From NCBI GenBank assembly GCA_023333565.1, contig JAJKFH010001094.1:558001-622000 (forward strand): DNA of 64,000 bases, in the 5' to 3' direction. A model generated the notes under the pieces. That model was not told the DNA's origin. It did not search any database and saw only the letters and a program-made list of their open reading frames with translations. Origin of the DNA: Puffinus mauretanicus (Eukaryota > Chordata > Aves > Procellariiformes > Procellariidae). The translations under genes and the position numbers were made by a program. This document shows, one piece after another, positions 35,501 to 49,200 of the stretch (its first letter is position 1; each line of letters starts with the position of its first letter).

Positions 35501-38500
35501 GGGGCTATGAGTGCTGTGTCCCTGAAAGGTCATCAGCACAAATCTAGCCCACCAGTTACAGAAGTTACTATTGCTATCGGTCCCATTTCAATTAGACTTC
35601 TTGTTTTTTGAGTCAGGCACCTATTTAAGTACTCTGACAAAGCTCCTGTCATGATCTTATCTAAAAAAAAGTCACCATGCAAAGACATATTTGCCTTCGC
35701 AGTTTATTTCACTGAAGACAGTTCAAGCTGTAACTAAACAGCAAAACCACATTCTACTAGACTACAGTAACATTTACACTGAAGAATAATTGTAAGGAAT
35801 TATCACTGGTAGGCAAAACAAAATCCTGCATATTGAGAAACATATGTTGACATTTTAGCCATTAATTATAATCAATGGCACTGATGCCCTTTTCTAATGG
35901 ATTTACACGAGTAGGGTTAACAGAAGTCCAGTTCATGCAGCTACTATAAAAACAGCACAGACAAAATGAAGCTGAGCTAGCACACAGGCTCTGCTAAATG
36001 TTCGAACAACCAGGTGCTGATCTGTACACAACTGATGGGGAAAAGTACTGAGACATCTATGTCAGATTGGGCTCGCTGTTACGGTTTGTAATCTAGGCAT
36101 TGTGGGCTGGTCTGCTAACTGCGGTGAACCTGGTAGCCCTGGATAGACATGATCTGAATTACTTAGGCACTCTCTTAAAATGTGATGCTAAAAAAGCTGC
36201 CACACCTAAGACAAATTCCTCATAGAAAGCAATTGGAATATAACTCCTTAAGGAAGTAAGGATAATGTCCAAGTATTAGAGAATTCCCAGACATACAGTA
36301 ACACATACTGATAACACCCCAAGCTAAGCCTTACCCTTTTTACTCAAGGGATCCTGTCGCAGTTAGGAATGTTATTGCCAGACTGAAATAAACTCAATTA
36401 TGTTTGGAATGCAGGAGATCATGAGAGGACTCAAAGACACAAGTGGTGTTTCACACTGGAAGAGGCCTGCCCTGGTTTTCAGATGAGGCACACCATACTT
36501 AAGACTGGGCTGTGAATGGTGAAAATGTAGGGAAATGACAGATTCTGACACATACAGTAATAACTGTAGACCTTAACAAATACCAGCAATATATAGTCAT
36601 GACAGTGAAAGCTGCAGCCAAGGAGGAGTGATGGAGTACTGTCCACAGGGCTCCTCTGCCACTACATCAAGTGGGAAGAAATTTGAAAACCAAAAGCAGG
36701 CACAGCTTCTGAGAAAAGGAGGATGGCACAGCTGTGCCAGCAGGCTGAGGAGGTGTCAGTGGCAGCTGGAAGAAGCTGAGGAGGGGGTGGTAATTGTCTA
36801 AAATTAACATTTAAAGAAGGAACAGTGCACCCATGAATAACTGACATGAATAATCACAAGACGAGTTGAATCTTTTCCTACTAATAAGTGCAGCCACATA
36901 AAGGCATCAGAACGTTGACCAACCTTCAGTGAATAAAGCACTGTTAAAAGTAGTGACAGCAAGGGCACTGTAGGAAAACTAGACATAGGATACAGAATAA
37001 TGTCAATGCCCACAGAAAAAAAAATATATACACAGACTTTACAAAGTCACATTTCCCCACACATTTGATATGTAATCAAATATTTTGTTTTCCCTCAAAA
37101 AAACCCTACCTGCCATAGGTCTGGTTAAGGGACACAGACCGCAGGAGGGAAGTGTTTGGGAGGAGATTCCACAAAGCCAGTTTACATGCATTTGGCTTAA
37201 ATGCCAGCTGCACTTCGAGTAAGCCTTTAGATGCTACCATACTGACATCCTAGAGACATGAAAGTGAGATCACAGGCCTGTGTATGTCAAAAATAATCAA
37301 AGTAATAGCCTAATTTTGCAAGCAGTTTCCTACAATTCAAATCCAACGAAGTAGAGCTGCAAATCAGTTCACACAAAAGTCATGCCATCATTATGGCATG
37401 TTCTCCTTCTTAGGAGAAGCTGAAGTAGTGGATTATCTTCACAGCATTCTTAAAATTAATTAATACATATACACTATTTGTAAAAGGTATGTACATATTA
37501 ATACAACTAAGCACAATAGTTAATGTCATAAAACCAAAAAGAAATCATAGACAACACTACACAGGATGAAGATATTACTGATAAAGAAATTGCTAGGGGA
37601 GTAAAAGGTTGTAAGGAAAAAATAGCATGTAATGGGGAAGAAATCAAAGACTTTACGAAGACACAAAGAGCTAAAAAAGAGAGGAATGAAACAAGTGCAG
37701 AGCATATGGAAAGAAGTACAGAAAATAAAATGAGGATTGGGAAATTACACAAAACACATACAGTAAGGAATAACTACTGAGTTATGATGTACCATTTTTG
37801 ACTAAACATTCAGGGATGTGCTAACGAAATATGAGGACATCCAGGAAGAAATCCCTGAAGGTTCAAGATCTGAGAACAGAAAAATGTGTGAGAAGCAGGC
37901 ACAGATACACATGCTTGGAAATTACCATCAGAGAAGTTATGATTGAACCCATCAGAGCAGAGCTGAAGATGATATACAGAAAAGGTGGCAACAGAAGGAA
38001 GAAACATGAATTATGCCGAAAGAAACATAAAAGGAAGGCCAAGGAAACTATGAGCAAATAGAAGATATCCAATAGCACACACCAAAGAAGACAAGAGCAG
38101 GGAAGAAACGGAGGTAGCGACAGTAGCAGGAGACGAAGCGTACAGACAGATCAAGAACTGTCCCAGTGATCTCCCTAAGGAGATGGACACACAAACAAAT
38201 AGCAATTGCCCCACATATTTCATTAGGAGTGAACCCATGCGAACCACATATGTTTAACAAAAACAGTCAAACTGTAATTCCCATCAAAGAACCCACAAAA
38301 ATAAGTAACATATAAAAGAGCCTGATCGAACACCTTCAGTCAGGTAAAACTTGCAGTTCAGGGCAGGTAATCTGCAAGACTTCAATAATTTGCAATACTG
38401 AATTCTAAAACACAGTGGAATAAACCCAGCAGTATTTACTTAAGCCCAATTATTTTCATGGTAGCTTTCCCCTGAAAAATGACCACACATTTTGGCCAAA

Positions 38501-41463
38501 CTCAACATCATTTTTCTTTAGATTTACAAATCTGTTCTCTGCCAAAATCTAAATTACTTTTTGGCTGACATTTGAGCAGTATTAATTAATAAACTGTACT
38601 AGTTCGGCTACTATTCTATTCTCAACTCAGGCAATACCCTGACACATGAATAAACCGCTTGGATTCAGATCATCTGTTTCCCTTCTCACCATTTTGTCTC
38701 TTCTGATGATTGGGATACAAAGAGATTTTACAACTGAAGATTTGGTAAATAATAGTATCTACATTAAAAGGCAAGCTAAAAAGCTACTTTCCTTGTTATC
38801 AGACATAAACATACCAGTAAGAATAAAGAATACAATTTCAAGACATCTACTGAGATGTAGGAGACCTGGATCATTTAGATATTTGTTAGTTGGACTTGCT
38901 ATTACTTCAATATTTGTATCTGTAAAAGCTAAGTTAACAATGTCAGACATGAGCTAGCTGTGTTTTGATATATGTGTCTATATATGCTTGTGTGTGTGTA
39001 TTAGTTTGGTGATTTTCCTGGAAATATTTCAGACTTGAGTGATACCAAACTAATGGCCTCAAGATTTTGCCTCTTTTTTAAATAGAAATTCAGCAAAGGA
39101 AAAAAATACACTGTAATGTGAGTACATGCTGTGCAGAGGCACAAAATAGCCATTGTGGTCTCAGAGAAAACAATTTTAGACAATGCTATGTTTCACGCTC
39201 TGAAGTATTAAACTCTACAAACACTGAGACCATCTGATCCCGTTAGCATTTGCCTTTCCACTAGCAAAAAGAATCCCTGAATTGCAGCAGCAAAAACAAT
39301 ACTGCTTTTTATCAGGTGAGTTGAAGCAGACTAACCACACTGAGCAAAAAATTGAGTTGAATGAACTGGAAGCATCCTCTTCTACTTGGACTTCCCTGAA
39401 TTGCATAACCAGGTAAAGCAGCATGTTAGCTCAGGTTTTAAACACCTGTGCTACCATATACAAGTAAACCCCCACTTAACTCAACCACTAATACATCTTC
39501 CCTCTCCCATTCAACCATATAAATTATATAACCCTCCTGAAGAAGCAAAAATAGAAAAAGAATTTCATCATCTGAGATCAAATTGAGTTCAATGTAAAAT
39601 AGCTTGCACTCTTTAGCTTTTATTAAAACATAAAGCAAGCAATATAATGGGTTACCAGAGATATATTATAAGACAGTGCTGTGCTGAACAGCCATACTTG
39701 AAAGCAAGTCCGTATCAGAATAAGAAAGGAAGAACCCAGCATTAGGCATTAGGGTGTAAATTTTTAAAGACCATCAAATACCACTTTTAAAGTTCTAACT
39801 ATTAGAAATCTTACAATTATGTTTACGAAGACAGAGCCCCTAAATTCCATTATAACACTGATTCAAATAAAACTTTGGGGGCAGGGGGGCAGAAGTATTT
39901 AGAGTGGGAGATTTAAGACCTGAATCTGCTATACAAGTGTTTGTTCCAGTTCTGTCCCGAAGGAGAATCAATCTAGATGACCCAAAATTTTTCTTCCAGC
40001 CCTATGTTTCTGTGACTGAAGGTGCAGAAGCTCCACCTGGCTGATTTATTCAAGTGTAGGTGCCCCAAACGAAGTCTGAGGATCATGATCATAGATGCCT
40101 ATTTCTGAGTAATTATCCAACCTGACCATTTGCTGTCACTTCTCAGCTCTTAGCTTCACATTTCCATCTTGCCACCTTACCTCAGCCTCCCACTCTCTTT
40201 GCACCAAACTTGCTCTTAGTCTTTTTTAAATTGCACTTCTAATCCATAGCCTTCCTGTCTCAGGTCCAGTACTTGCAGTACCTTCTTACATCTCAGTCAC
40301 TTTCCTAGATTTTATTTTAGGCCCTAATCTAGTGAAGCACCTTAAAGCATGGGGAAACATGCTTTCTCAAATAAGGATAGACATTAACACATGCTATACT
40401 AAGCCAAGGTCTGGGGCTATGCTTCCTGTTGAAAGCTAGGGGTTTTTTTCAGTTCTGATAAATATCTTTCTAGGTATCCTGTTTGGCATCTTGTAAACTT
40501 ACAGACCCCTAGAAATAAGAAAAATAGGATTGGAGAGAACAATGTTTCAGGTTTCTTTTCATTTACTGAATTACAACATATTTGAAACTGGTTATAAAGC
40601 ACAGCTGTAAGAAAACAATAAAGACTGTATTGAGTTTTGGTTTGGGGCTTTTTATTTTAAGAGATTGTTGGCCAGAGCAAGGGTATATAACATTTTGCTA
40701 TATATTTTTCCTAGGCTTTTCAATATACAGCTCTCTTCTGTATTACAATACAACCCTAAGTAACAAATAATTCCCCCTACTCCTTCTATTCCCATCTTTT
40801 AAAAGTTCTCAAAACCAGTTATTTTAAGGTAACTCTGGTCACAACAGGATACAGAAGGACTGAGATAAACAGCTTTTATCCCCTACAATGAAAGGAAGCA
40901 ATTAAGAAGCCAGAAGCACCATTCTTGGTCTTACAAAACCGCAGCACAGAAGAGGAATACTCAGTAGCAAAAGAATGAAGATTCAAGTTTCAAAAATGAC
41001 CAGAGGATTTAGTCCTATTTTGATTTTATTGAAATTGTGTATCTAAATCCCTTAATCAACTGTGAAAATTTCAGCTAGGAAGTTCAGATTCCATGATACT
41101 AGAGGGAAAATGTCTAAAATTCTGGTTTCCATGTGCAGTGTAATATGAGAGATACTACACTCAGTGGATCTAACAAGAAATGCCATTAAGACTCTACTTT
41201 GAATGTTTTCAAGTAAAATAACCAACTTAAACATTTCTAACACGCCAATTACCTTAGAATCCAATTGCAAATGTTATATAAACCAGAATAATTATCTCCA
41301 GCTGAAAAGCTGCCATATTGACAGTCTAAGAGTTCACCTCCTAGCATTCTATGTAAAGAATCAAAGACATTTCCAAAATTTTTGCGGGTTGATCCATTTC
41401 TTCCTCAAAAAAGGAACGAAGGAAAAATAAAGTATATAAAATGTGAGAAGAAAGCAATAAAGA

Positions 41464-41485
41464 AGAAAGAAAGAAAGAAAGAAAG
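41464..41485 (+). repeat. (AAAG)n microsatellite
   Basis: Five or so tandem GAAA units follow AGAAG and end at GAAAGGAG. The repeat is short and likely polymorphic. Confidence 0.9.
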
Positions 41486-42708
41486 GAGATGAAGATACAA
41501 TAAACAGAATCCTGGAAAACTTTTCCAGTCATAAAGGGTGTGTTTAGTACTACCTGGCTGTATATGATGCACTCATTTTCTGAGGTTTCTATGGCTATCT
41601 GATACAAGGCCAAAGGCAGACTTTCCAGCACTTTCTAGGTGCTTAGAAGAGGAGAAGAAATAATTTTTATTAATAGCTAATATATGCAAAATTTAAAATA
41701 TGTATTCAAACCAAATATACCACTTGCAAAATGACCTAGTCAAACTGAATGTTAAGAAAATCTATTTTTTCAGAAATTTCAGCCCAATAACAATGCTTCA
41801 AGAATAATCTCTAATATACAATCAAGGCTCAAGGTAAGTCCCTTACTGCTTGTACTACTCCCTTGTGAGAGAATCTGGAATGAAAAATGAAGTGCCAATA
41901 CACAGTTTATCTTCCCAAGAAAGCATTAACTTGCTAGGAATAAGAATTCCAAAGCTTATGTATTACAGCACCACCTGGTGTGGCTTGCCATGGATACAAA
42001 TTATAAGTGGGCAAAACCTACCAGGTCATCTAATTTACGTGTCAACCAGTGCAGAATTCATCTCTATAACATACCTTTGGTGCTTTCCATTTTCTTTTCC
42101 ATTTTAAATTATTCGTTTTGGAAGACATAATTCATATCTAATTAGATTTCTGAACAATATTTGATGCAGAAGTGGCTCATAAAATTCCAGTTACAAGACT
42201 GATAGTTCAGTTTTAACTAACAGATACGTTGTTGGTAAACCCCCATGACTTCCCACATCATGATGACTGTTCAAGCAAGCAAACATGCCACTATCTTCTT
42301 AGAAATTTAACTTTATTAAGTGTTTCAAGCAGAAAAATGGGAAATTTCAATGTGAAAACATAAGGTAGATTAGCAAAGGTCAAGATACAAAGCAACATGA
42401 CCCCTCAAATCCTATGAGAGAAGGTCTTTCTATCAGGTGATGAAGGGGCATTCTGCTGAGATTACATAGAGGACTACAAGCACGCATTGTGCTTAGCTGT
42501 TTACATGCTTAGCTGCTTGGCAAATTATAAAAAAGAAATTAATCCTTTCATTATTCTATCAATATTAGGATAGACAGTATTAGCAAAGCATGTCTGGAGC
42601 ACTGTAAAACGTCTGTGTATCTGGGTCACAGGCACCCTATGCATTGCTTTATAAAGTGTTCCATTTCCCCTTACCTTTCTCTGCTAAAAAAGAAAAGTTA
42701 TTGTATGA

Positions 42709-42713
42709 CACAT
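42709..42713 (+). repeat. Target-site duplication, left copy (CACAT)
   Basis: The five bases CACAT directly precede the TG start of the LTR and recur directly after its CA end at 43251-43255. Confidence 0.85.
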
Positions 42714-42959
42714 TGTCCTGGTTTCAGCTGGGATAGAGGTAATTTGCTTCCTAGTAGCTGGTATAGTGCTGTGTCTTGGATTTAGTATGAGAATAATGTT
42801 GGTAACACATTAATGTTTTAGTAGTTGCTAAGTAGTGCTTACGCTAAATCAAGGACTTCTCAGTTTCTCATCCTCTACTGACTGAGCAGGCTGGAGATGC
42901 ACAAGAAGCTGGGAGGGGGCACAGCCAGGACAGCTGACCCAAACTGGCCAAATACCATA

Positions 42960-42967
42960 TGACGTCA
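42960..42967 (+). promoter_or_regulatory. CRE palindrome TGACGTCA in solo LTR
   Basis: This is an exact eight-base cAMP-response element, the CREB/ATF consensus, inside the presumed U3 of the LTR. It is a sequence match only, and use in any tissue is unknown. Confidence 0.5.
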
Positions 42968-43084
42968 TGCTCAGTATGTAAACTAGGGAAAAGCTGGCCG
43001 GGGGGGACACTGCTTGGCGCCTGGCTGGGCATTGGTCGGCAGCTGGTGAGCAATTGCATTGTGCATCACTTGCTTCATATATTC

Positions 43085-43109
43085 TTTTTTTTTTTTTTTT
43101 TTTTTTTTT
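43085..43109 (+). repeat. Poly-T run of 25 within the LTR
   Basis: An uninterrupted run of T lies just before the ATTAAA-containing part of the LTR. It is probably an expanded homopolymer, and its length may be uncertain in the assembly. Confidence 0.95.
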
Positions 43110-43250
43110 CAATTATTAAACTGTTCTTATCTCAATCCATTAGTTTTCTCACTTTTACTCTTCCAATTCTCTCCCCCATCCCACTGGGGGAGAGTGAGCG
43201 AATGGCTGTGTGGTGCTTAGTTGCCAGCTGGGCACATATAATCCACAACA

Positions 43251-43255
43251 CACAT
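43251..43255 (+). repeat. Target-site duplication, right copy (CACAT)
   Basis: This matches the five bases at 42709-42713 exactly. Confidence 0.85.
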
Positions 43256-46200
43256 ATAATCCAAAAAGCAAAAGGCCTTATTTACCTCTTGTGCTGTCAC
43301 AGATGAAGAATAATTGCATGAAATCCAATAGAATGTGAACTGGTATAGATTAGCAGAAAATCTGCCCCAAAAGCCTCTACTCCATCAGCCAGATCTTTCT
43401 CTTGCCAGAGATAAGAAATTAGTTGGTGTGCTCAGCTACACCAATTCTCTTTAATGCACAGATATTAGAGTGCTTGTGTTTATTTTTTTGTCCCAAGCTA
43501 CTGGTAGGGAGTTGCATTTCTGTCTAGATACAGAACAAGCTAGCATCTGTCTAGTCACACAAAAGTGCTGAAATTTAGAACAGAACATAGAAATCTTATT
43601 TAATCCTGCCAAATTCTGGTGTCCAAATATTCTGTAAAACTGATTTTTGTGTACCTGGTAATCCACTGTCCTCCATTCTACAAAGAGAAAAGCATTCTTG
43701 ACAACTAATCACAAAACAACTTTCATGGATAAGCTGGCATATCTCACCATAAACCGGCATATCTCACTACAAATGTGTACAAAAGAAAAGGTGAAACTAA
43801 CACTGAAGCATGGACGCAGCTGCTTTCTAAAACCCTCAATAGTAATATTATCTACATTCTTGCTATGTCATTGTCATGAGTTCGGATAAAAGCCAAGCAA
43901 CTTGCAGCCAGGCCTTTCCTGACAATCAAAAGCTTGCTAAGTTTCTAATTACCTCTCAAATTCTGCCAGACACTTTTGGCAATTTTTAAAAAGTTTTTTT
44001 GTCATTGCAATGACATTACAAAAAGGAATCTGATAAGCTAAAACACTTCCGTACGTTCTGAGTCTGTATGCAAAAAGCTTGTGCAAACACATCACTCATT
44101 GTCCCATAAGATAACCCCCTAAAAACAGACTGAGTATTAACACTGTCACTCAAGCTGAAACAGCCTAAAGGAACCAGTAAATTTCCTTTATTACATTTTT
44201 AATTTTGAAGATCTGTTACCCAACAGACACCACCTACCAAGTTCTTCTGAAATACAGAGGGGTATGTTTCAATGGAAGAAAAAGCATGAATGTTAGTCAC
44301 GCACACACACAATGCTCAAGTGGTAGCTGAAAATTCATTTTGCTGTTTGCTTATCCCCTTCATTTCTCATTTTACGTGAATTTAAGTCATTAAAGTTTCC
44401 CTTAGGACCAGTCTACATTTATTTTCTCAGCTTCTTTTCTTTGAGGTTGAAAGCATGCATCACCAGAACATCATCAACTGCCAGCAATTAAATTAGGTAA
44501 AACAATATCAGGCAATTTTCAATATCATTTTCAAAGAAACTACTCCCTCTGCAAGAAAATTAAGTGAGCAAAATACCTGTAACCTCTTGTCAGTATGCTG
44601 AAAAACTAATTAGGTCTATGCTTCTGATAAAGTAAGTTGACAAGAACCTTTCACCTCTTCTGCAAGATCAAATTTGCCTTGGAAATTTCTAATTTCTCTT
44701 TTGGTGTGTCACATGTGATTCATCCAAATACAAAGCAAAAAAGAAAAAAAGAGAGAAAAGGAAAGATCAAGTGCTTTTGGACTTGTACTAATAAATAATG
44801 TATATCATTATTCCAACCATAGCATAAATTTTCTAAATCTAAACTTTCATGCCTAACAGTTTATCAAACATACCTTCAAAGTTACCATAAAAATAACTCA
44901 AGGATGCTGTTTTACAAAAAATAGTACAAACTGCCAGAAAAGTGGTTTAAGTGATGACCTCCATTCTACTTAGCTATCATCACAATCTAAACATTTACCT
45001 AATAACACAAAATATGTGCAAAAATAGGTTTAGAGAAGTCTCATGGTCCTTGGGAACTGCTGAACCTAGAAGGTGTCCAGCTCACTGAGGTATAATGTTT
45101 TGCCTACTTATTTAAGCTGGTCTATATGAAACATCTTGGTGACTCTTAGCACACAGGGATCTTGGCAAAATGCCTTCCAGCTTGCCCACCACTACTTTTG
45201 ATGTTAGAAGGGAGAAAGCAAACCATTTAGTCTATTATTAGAATTACATTCTTCATTTGTGGGCAGTCCTGCTTCAGGAGGGCTGAAATCTTTAAACAAA
45301 AAGACTCAACTGGGACTGGTCACATGTCCAAGAATTTGAACATCTGCAGTCCCAAAAATGAACAGACAGGGTGCCCATTTTCTCGGTTACTCTTAAATTT
45401 AATGTTTTCCCATTTCCTAAGAACCAAGTCAAAAACTAAAAAAAAAAGACAAAATATCAAGCAGTGATCATCTCTCACACGTTGGGCAAGATTTTTAACA
45501 TCCAGTTTCTAAATGCTAACTACTATTCTTCCAAAGAGCAACTGGTGTGGTTTCTTTTAAATAGTCCCCTTGATAGGAGATCATTCTTTCAGTGCTCTCC
45601 CAACGTTCAAATCAGACATGCAATATTGTTTGTCCTCTGAATATTTCATATCAAGTTCTCAAAAACATGCAAAAATCAGTGAGGTGATATCCTACTGTAA
45701 GATTCTATCACAGCAAATGCTTTTTCCTCTTTTCCAATCAGTTTTCACAGGTTTGCACGTTTTGAAGCCAGAAAAGACCTTTCTGATTAGGTATCTTAAT
45801 CTTCTGTTTAACCTACTGCAGGCTAGGTTATGCCAAGAAACTCATTTGTTTATTAATCCACTCTGGATTTAAAAACAATACATTATGTTGCTAAGTAATC
45901 TTTTTTGAAGCTGGATTACGCTCATTGTTAAAATATTCATTTGCTTTTTACTGTGAAATTATCATAGACTTGCTCATGATTTCCATTTCCTGATGGATGA
46001 AAGTGCCAGTTCTTCAAAGACTTCAGAACAGTTATACTCATTTATATCAGGTAAGGATCTCGTATCCCTTAAGCATCATTACTGCTTAAGACATGATGAC
46101 ATATAAAACTGCAAGATTTTCAACAACTTATCTAATAAATTATTTCAAATTGCTCATAAGCATGTGGGCATTGAGGCATTCAATTCTGTAACAAGAAAAA

Positions 46201-49200
46201 AGATGATGGACTATTTTGGTCAGGGACGGGTGTTCCTGTGTCCCTGAGTCACAGAGGCAGACACAAGCTTATCTCCATAACTGTTTGTAAAAAGCAGGTT
46301 CTATTCCTGACAGGGGTTCTTGGTGGCTAATGTAGTACAGCTACATATTACAGGCACAAACAGTATTATATTTTAGTGCTGTAAAATCCTATTACACTAG
46401 GATATCTTAGTTGCAGACCCATACTTAGACATCACTGTACAAACATAAAGCAATTACCAAATGCAGCAAATTCATTCACTTCTTATGTAGGCAAAAATAA
46501 TAGTTACCCAGGTCTTATATACATGAAGCAGGTAACTTTATCTGCATTCTTCTTCATTATTTCACAAGGGAAATTTTTAGGCTTATGTGCCCACACCAGT
46601 GCTATTAAAGCACAAAGTGATCACGAGCAAGACTGATGCTATTCCTTGGTATTATACCCAGAGGTAAACACCTGCTGCAACCTGTTTAGTGAAAGCAACA
46701 TCCCACACCACATCTTTTCAGAACACCCTGAAAACCCTCCCTCGGCTGGACAACTGTCTCTGATTTGCAGTTCAGATATGGAGGCTAACCACAATGAAAT
46801 GGTTGCAGTGACTAAGGCTGGAAAGAGTCCATGGCTCGCAGCTTCCCTTGAAATGAAGGGCTGGTGCTTACCGTATGGTCCCTGTCGGGCTGCTGGTGAG
46901 GTGCTGGACCCTAGCTGCACCACTCAAGTGTCAGGATTGCAAAACAGTTTATATGGCTGTGAATCTATATTGTGAAAAATGAAGAAAACAGCTGAATCCA
47001 AAGAACTCCCATGTATACTCAGAATCATCTCAGGCTGGTGTGGTAATGGCACATTTTAAAAGATCTTATTTTTAATAAAAGGTCAAATTATGCCATCACA
47101 TACACATGAATGACTTTTAATAAGGAAAATGAAGCCATAGGCTACATTATACATCATTAGCAAAATTCCCTATATCGAGAAGAACAAGAACATTTCAAAA
47201 GTGAGGATTTCAATGTCAAAAGAAAAAAAACTATATCTGAATTAGCATTTAGTCATTACTAATATGCATATGAATCAAAAAAAAGCACAGGTGACTGTTG
47301 TGTTTACAAGTTTCAGCTGTTTTCCATATCTGAAAATAACAGTACTGAAGTTGCATGCATGAATGGTATCAGATCCAGGAGAAGTACAGAAGGAATGCAT
47401 ATTGGGAATGAAAGGCAGGATACAATTTAGAGATAATGGAGAAATGGTCAGATTCAGCAACTCAGCACTAGTATCTACATTAGGCAGGAGCGGAAAGAGA
47501 GTGAAGACTGGGAGAGTGGGAAAAAAAGAAGAACCACAGATTTGCTGAGGAATAGGCCTGTCCAAACAGACCTTTCCAAACACATTTGGTGGCGTGTGTA
47601 CCCACACACACATTCCTTATTGTTACCTAATAATAATGTTAAAAAAGAAAATTTGTTTGGCTACAAGCCATATGAGATGAAGCCATGAGCTGTCCGTCTC
47701 CCGAGATCTCACCAAAGCTGACAGCCTGAGTTAACAAGAGGAAAGTTTCCCATGCGTTTGGAGAAGAGACAGCTTAGGAGCAGCTTGGTTTTGAGGACAG
47801 TCAGAGGACAACTCAGAAAGAAAGATATGAGAGTCACTGCCACAAAAATGGCAGTGAAAGAGTAAAGAGAAAAAAGAATACCAATGACAGACACCTGATG
47901 GATCCCAAAGGATGACAGTAGTGACAAATGACTTTCGAAAAAAAATGGAATTAATAGTACTTCAAAATGAAAAAAAAACCATATTATTTACATGTTGTGA
48001 CAAGGTCCTTTAAATTAGTACATTTAAAAGAGCAATAGGTGCAGAGATCCTGCTCTTCACTCCTCAAGCACTGACACTCTTTCCAGTTTCTTCAGCTGGA
48101 TGTACAGGAATTCTTTTTAATTAATTCCTGAGTGTTCAGTGAGAACAAAGCACTACTGTGAAGAGACCACACTGAGAAGTACTTATGGGCTAGAGAGAGA
48201 AATACATAAGCTTGAACAGCTACTAGAACGCCTAAACTAGATACTCATGGATTTAAACAAGAGTTAAGCTTTTTAGTAAGAGTTGAGCATACCTACAGCA
48301 CTGAAGTCCAGGTTATTCTGGAGATTAAAAATACTTCTAATTGCAAAGAGAACATGTATCAAATAGGCCAGCATTACTCCGTATCACTATTAGAGTACCG
48401 GCATTCTACTAACAATAAAAATCAAGCTGTTTCCTTGCACAAAATGCTTACGTACCTCAATTATTACATACGACCAAATAAGTGAGAGCCACAGTGTGGC
48501 GAACAGTGGTAAAGCTAGTAATAAGGCAACAAAATAAATCTGTAATGTTCCTTAGTTACAAAGTGAGTTTCATCTTAAAATCTCAACAGCGCCACCACCT
48601 TTGTCCTAAACTTTAAGTCATGAAATAAAAATCCACACTAAATCTTGGCTGACTGTAGCCAAATGGAGCTTTGATTCAATATAATATAGACCAAATTTCA
48701 TAGACAATGAACTCCAAGTTCTTTCCAACAGGCATGAGAGAAACAGCTGCAGACAGACACCATCTAATGCTGAAGGCACTGTATATAATTGTAACCCCTA
48801 GACATGTGGTGAGCAGCAAGAAGAGTTCTGTCTCAGCTTTAATTCTTTGGTTCCAGTGGCTTTCGTGTACTGGATGCCAAGGAAAGTTTGATTCATGAAA
48901 CTGAGTAGATTTTTAAAATTCTGCTTAGATGGAGAAATCCTTGACCACTGCGATGAAAGATTTTACACATTATCTGGTCAAGAAGAGAGAAACTAAGTTG
49001 TCCTCAGATATAGTATAGCAATTTTAGTGTTTTCTAAAAGAGTCTCTGAAATGTATTGTCATTCCCCAGAAGACAAACATGTTATACTCGGTGTACCAAC
49101 CTACAGCAAAATGAAGAGTTGCATTTGACTGTCTTTGTAACAACCTATATAGTATTTTGAGCTGAACTGACAGAAGGAACTAATAATCTAATGGTAGTTT

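Larger units (their letters stand above)
32507..42713. other. Non-coding stretch, probably SLC24A4 5' intron
   Basis: About 10.2 kb with no recognisable exon. An AT-rich inverted repeat lies at 33727-33750. The segment 37530-38160 is strongly purine-biased on the plus strand and gives long pyrimidine-type open frames on the minus strand (hydrophobic, Ser/Leu/Phe-rich) that look compositional. An AAAG-type simple repeat lies at 41464-41485. No RNA gene was seen. Confidence 0.6.
42714..43250 (+). mobile_element. Solo LTR of an avian endogenous retrovirus
   Basis: This 537-bp element starts with TGTCCTGGTTTCAGCTGGGA and ends in ...CCACAACA, flanked by identical 5-bp CACAT duplications. It therefore inserted as an LTR element and lost its partner LTR and internal region by recombination. 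The opening sequence is one I recognise from abundant neoavian LTRs; a 5-bp duplication is compatible with ERVL-type elements, but I cannot assign the family. A perfect TGACGTCA (cAMP-response element) lies at 42960-42967 in the presumed U3. ATTAAA near 43115 may be the poly-A signal. No viral protein is encoded. It lies antisense to SLC24A4. Confidence 0.88.

Noticed and set aside
37831..38061. Lysine/arginine-rich 76-codon plus-strand frame
   Set aside because: Its composition is fully explained by the purine-rich block it lies in, and it has no domain.
41464..41485. Tandem units as a possible CRISPR-like or satellite array
   Set aside because: It is a plain four-base microsatellite without spacers, in a vertebrate intron-like setting.
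42849..43112. Minus-strand open frame beginning with a run of lysines
   Set aside because: It starts in the poly-T of the solo LTR and reads antisense through it. Not a gene.
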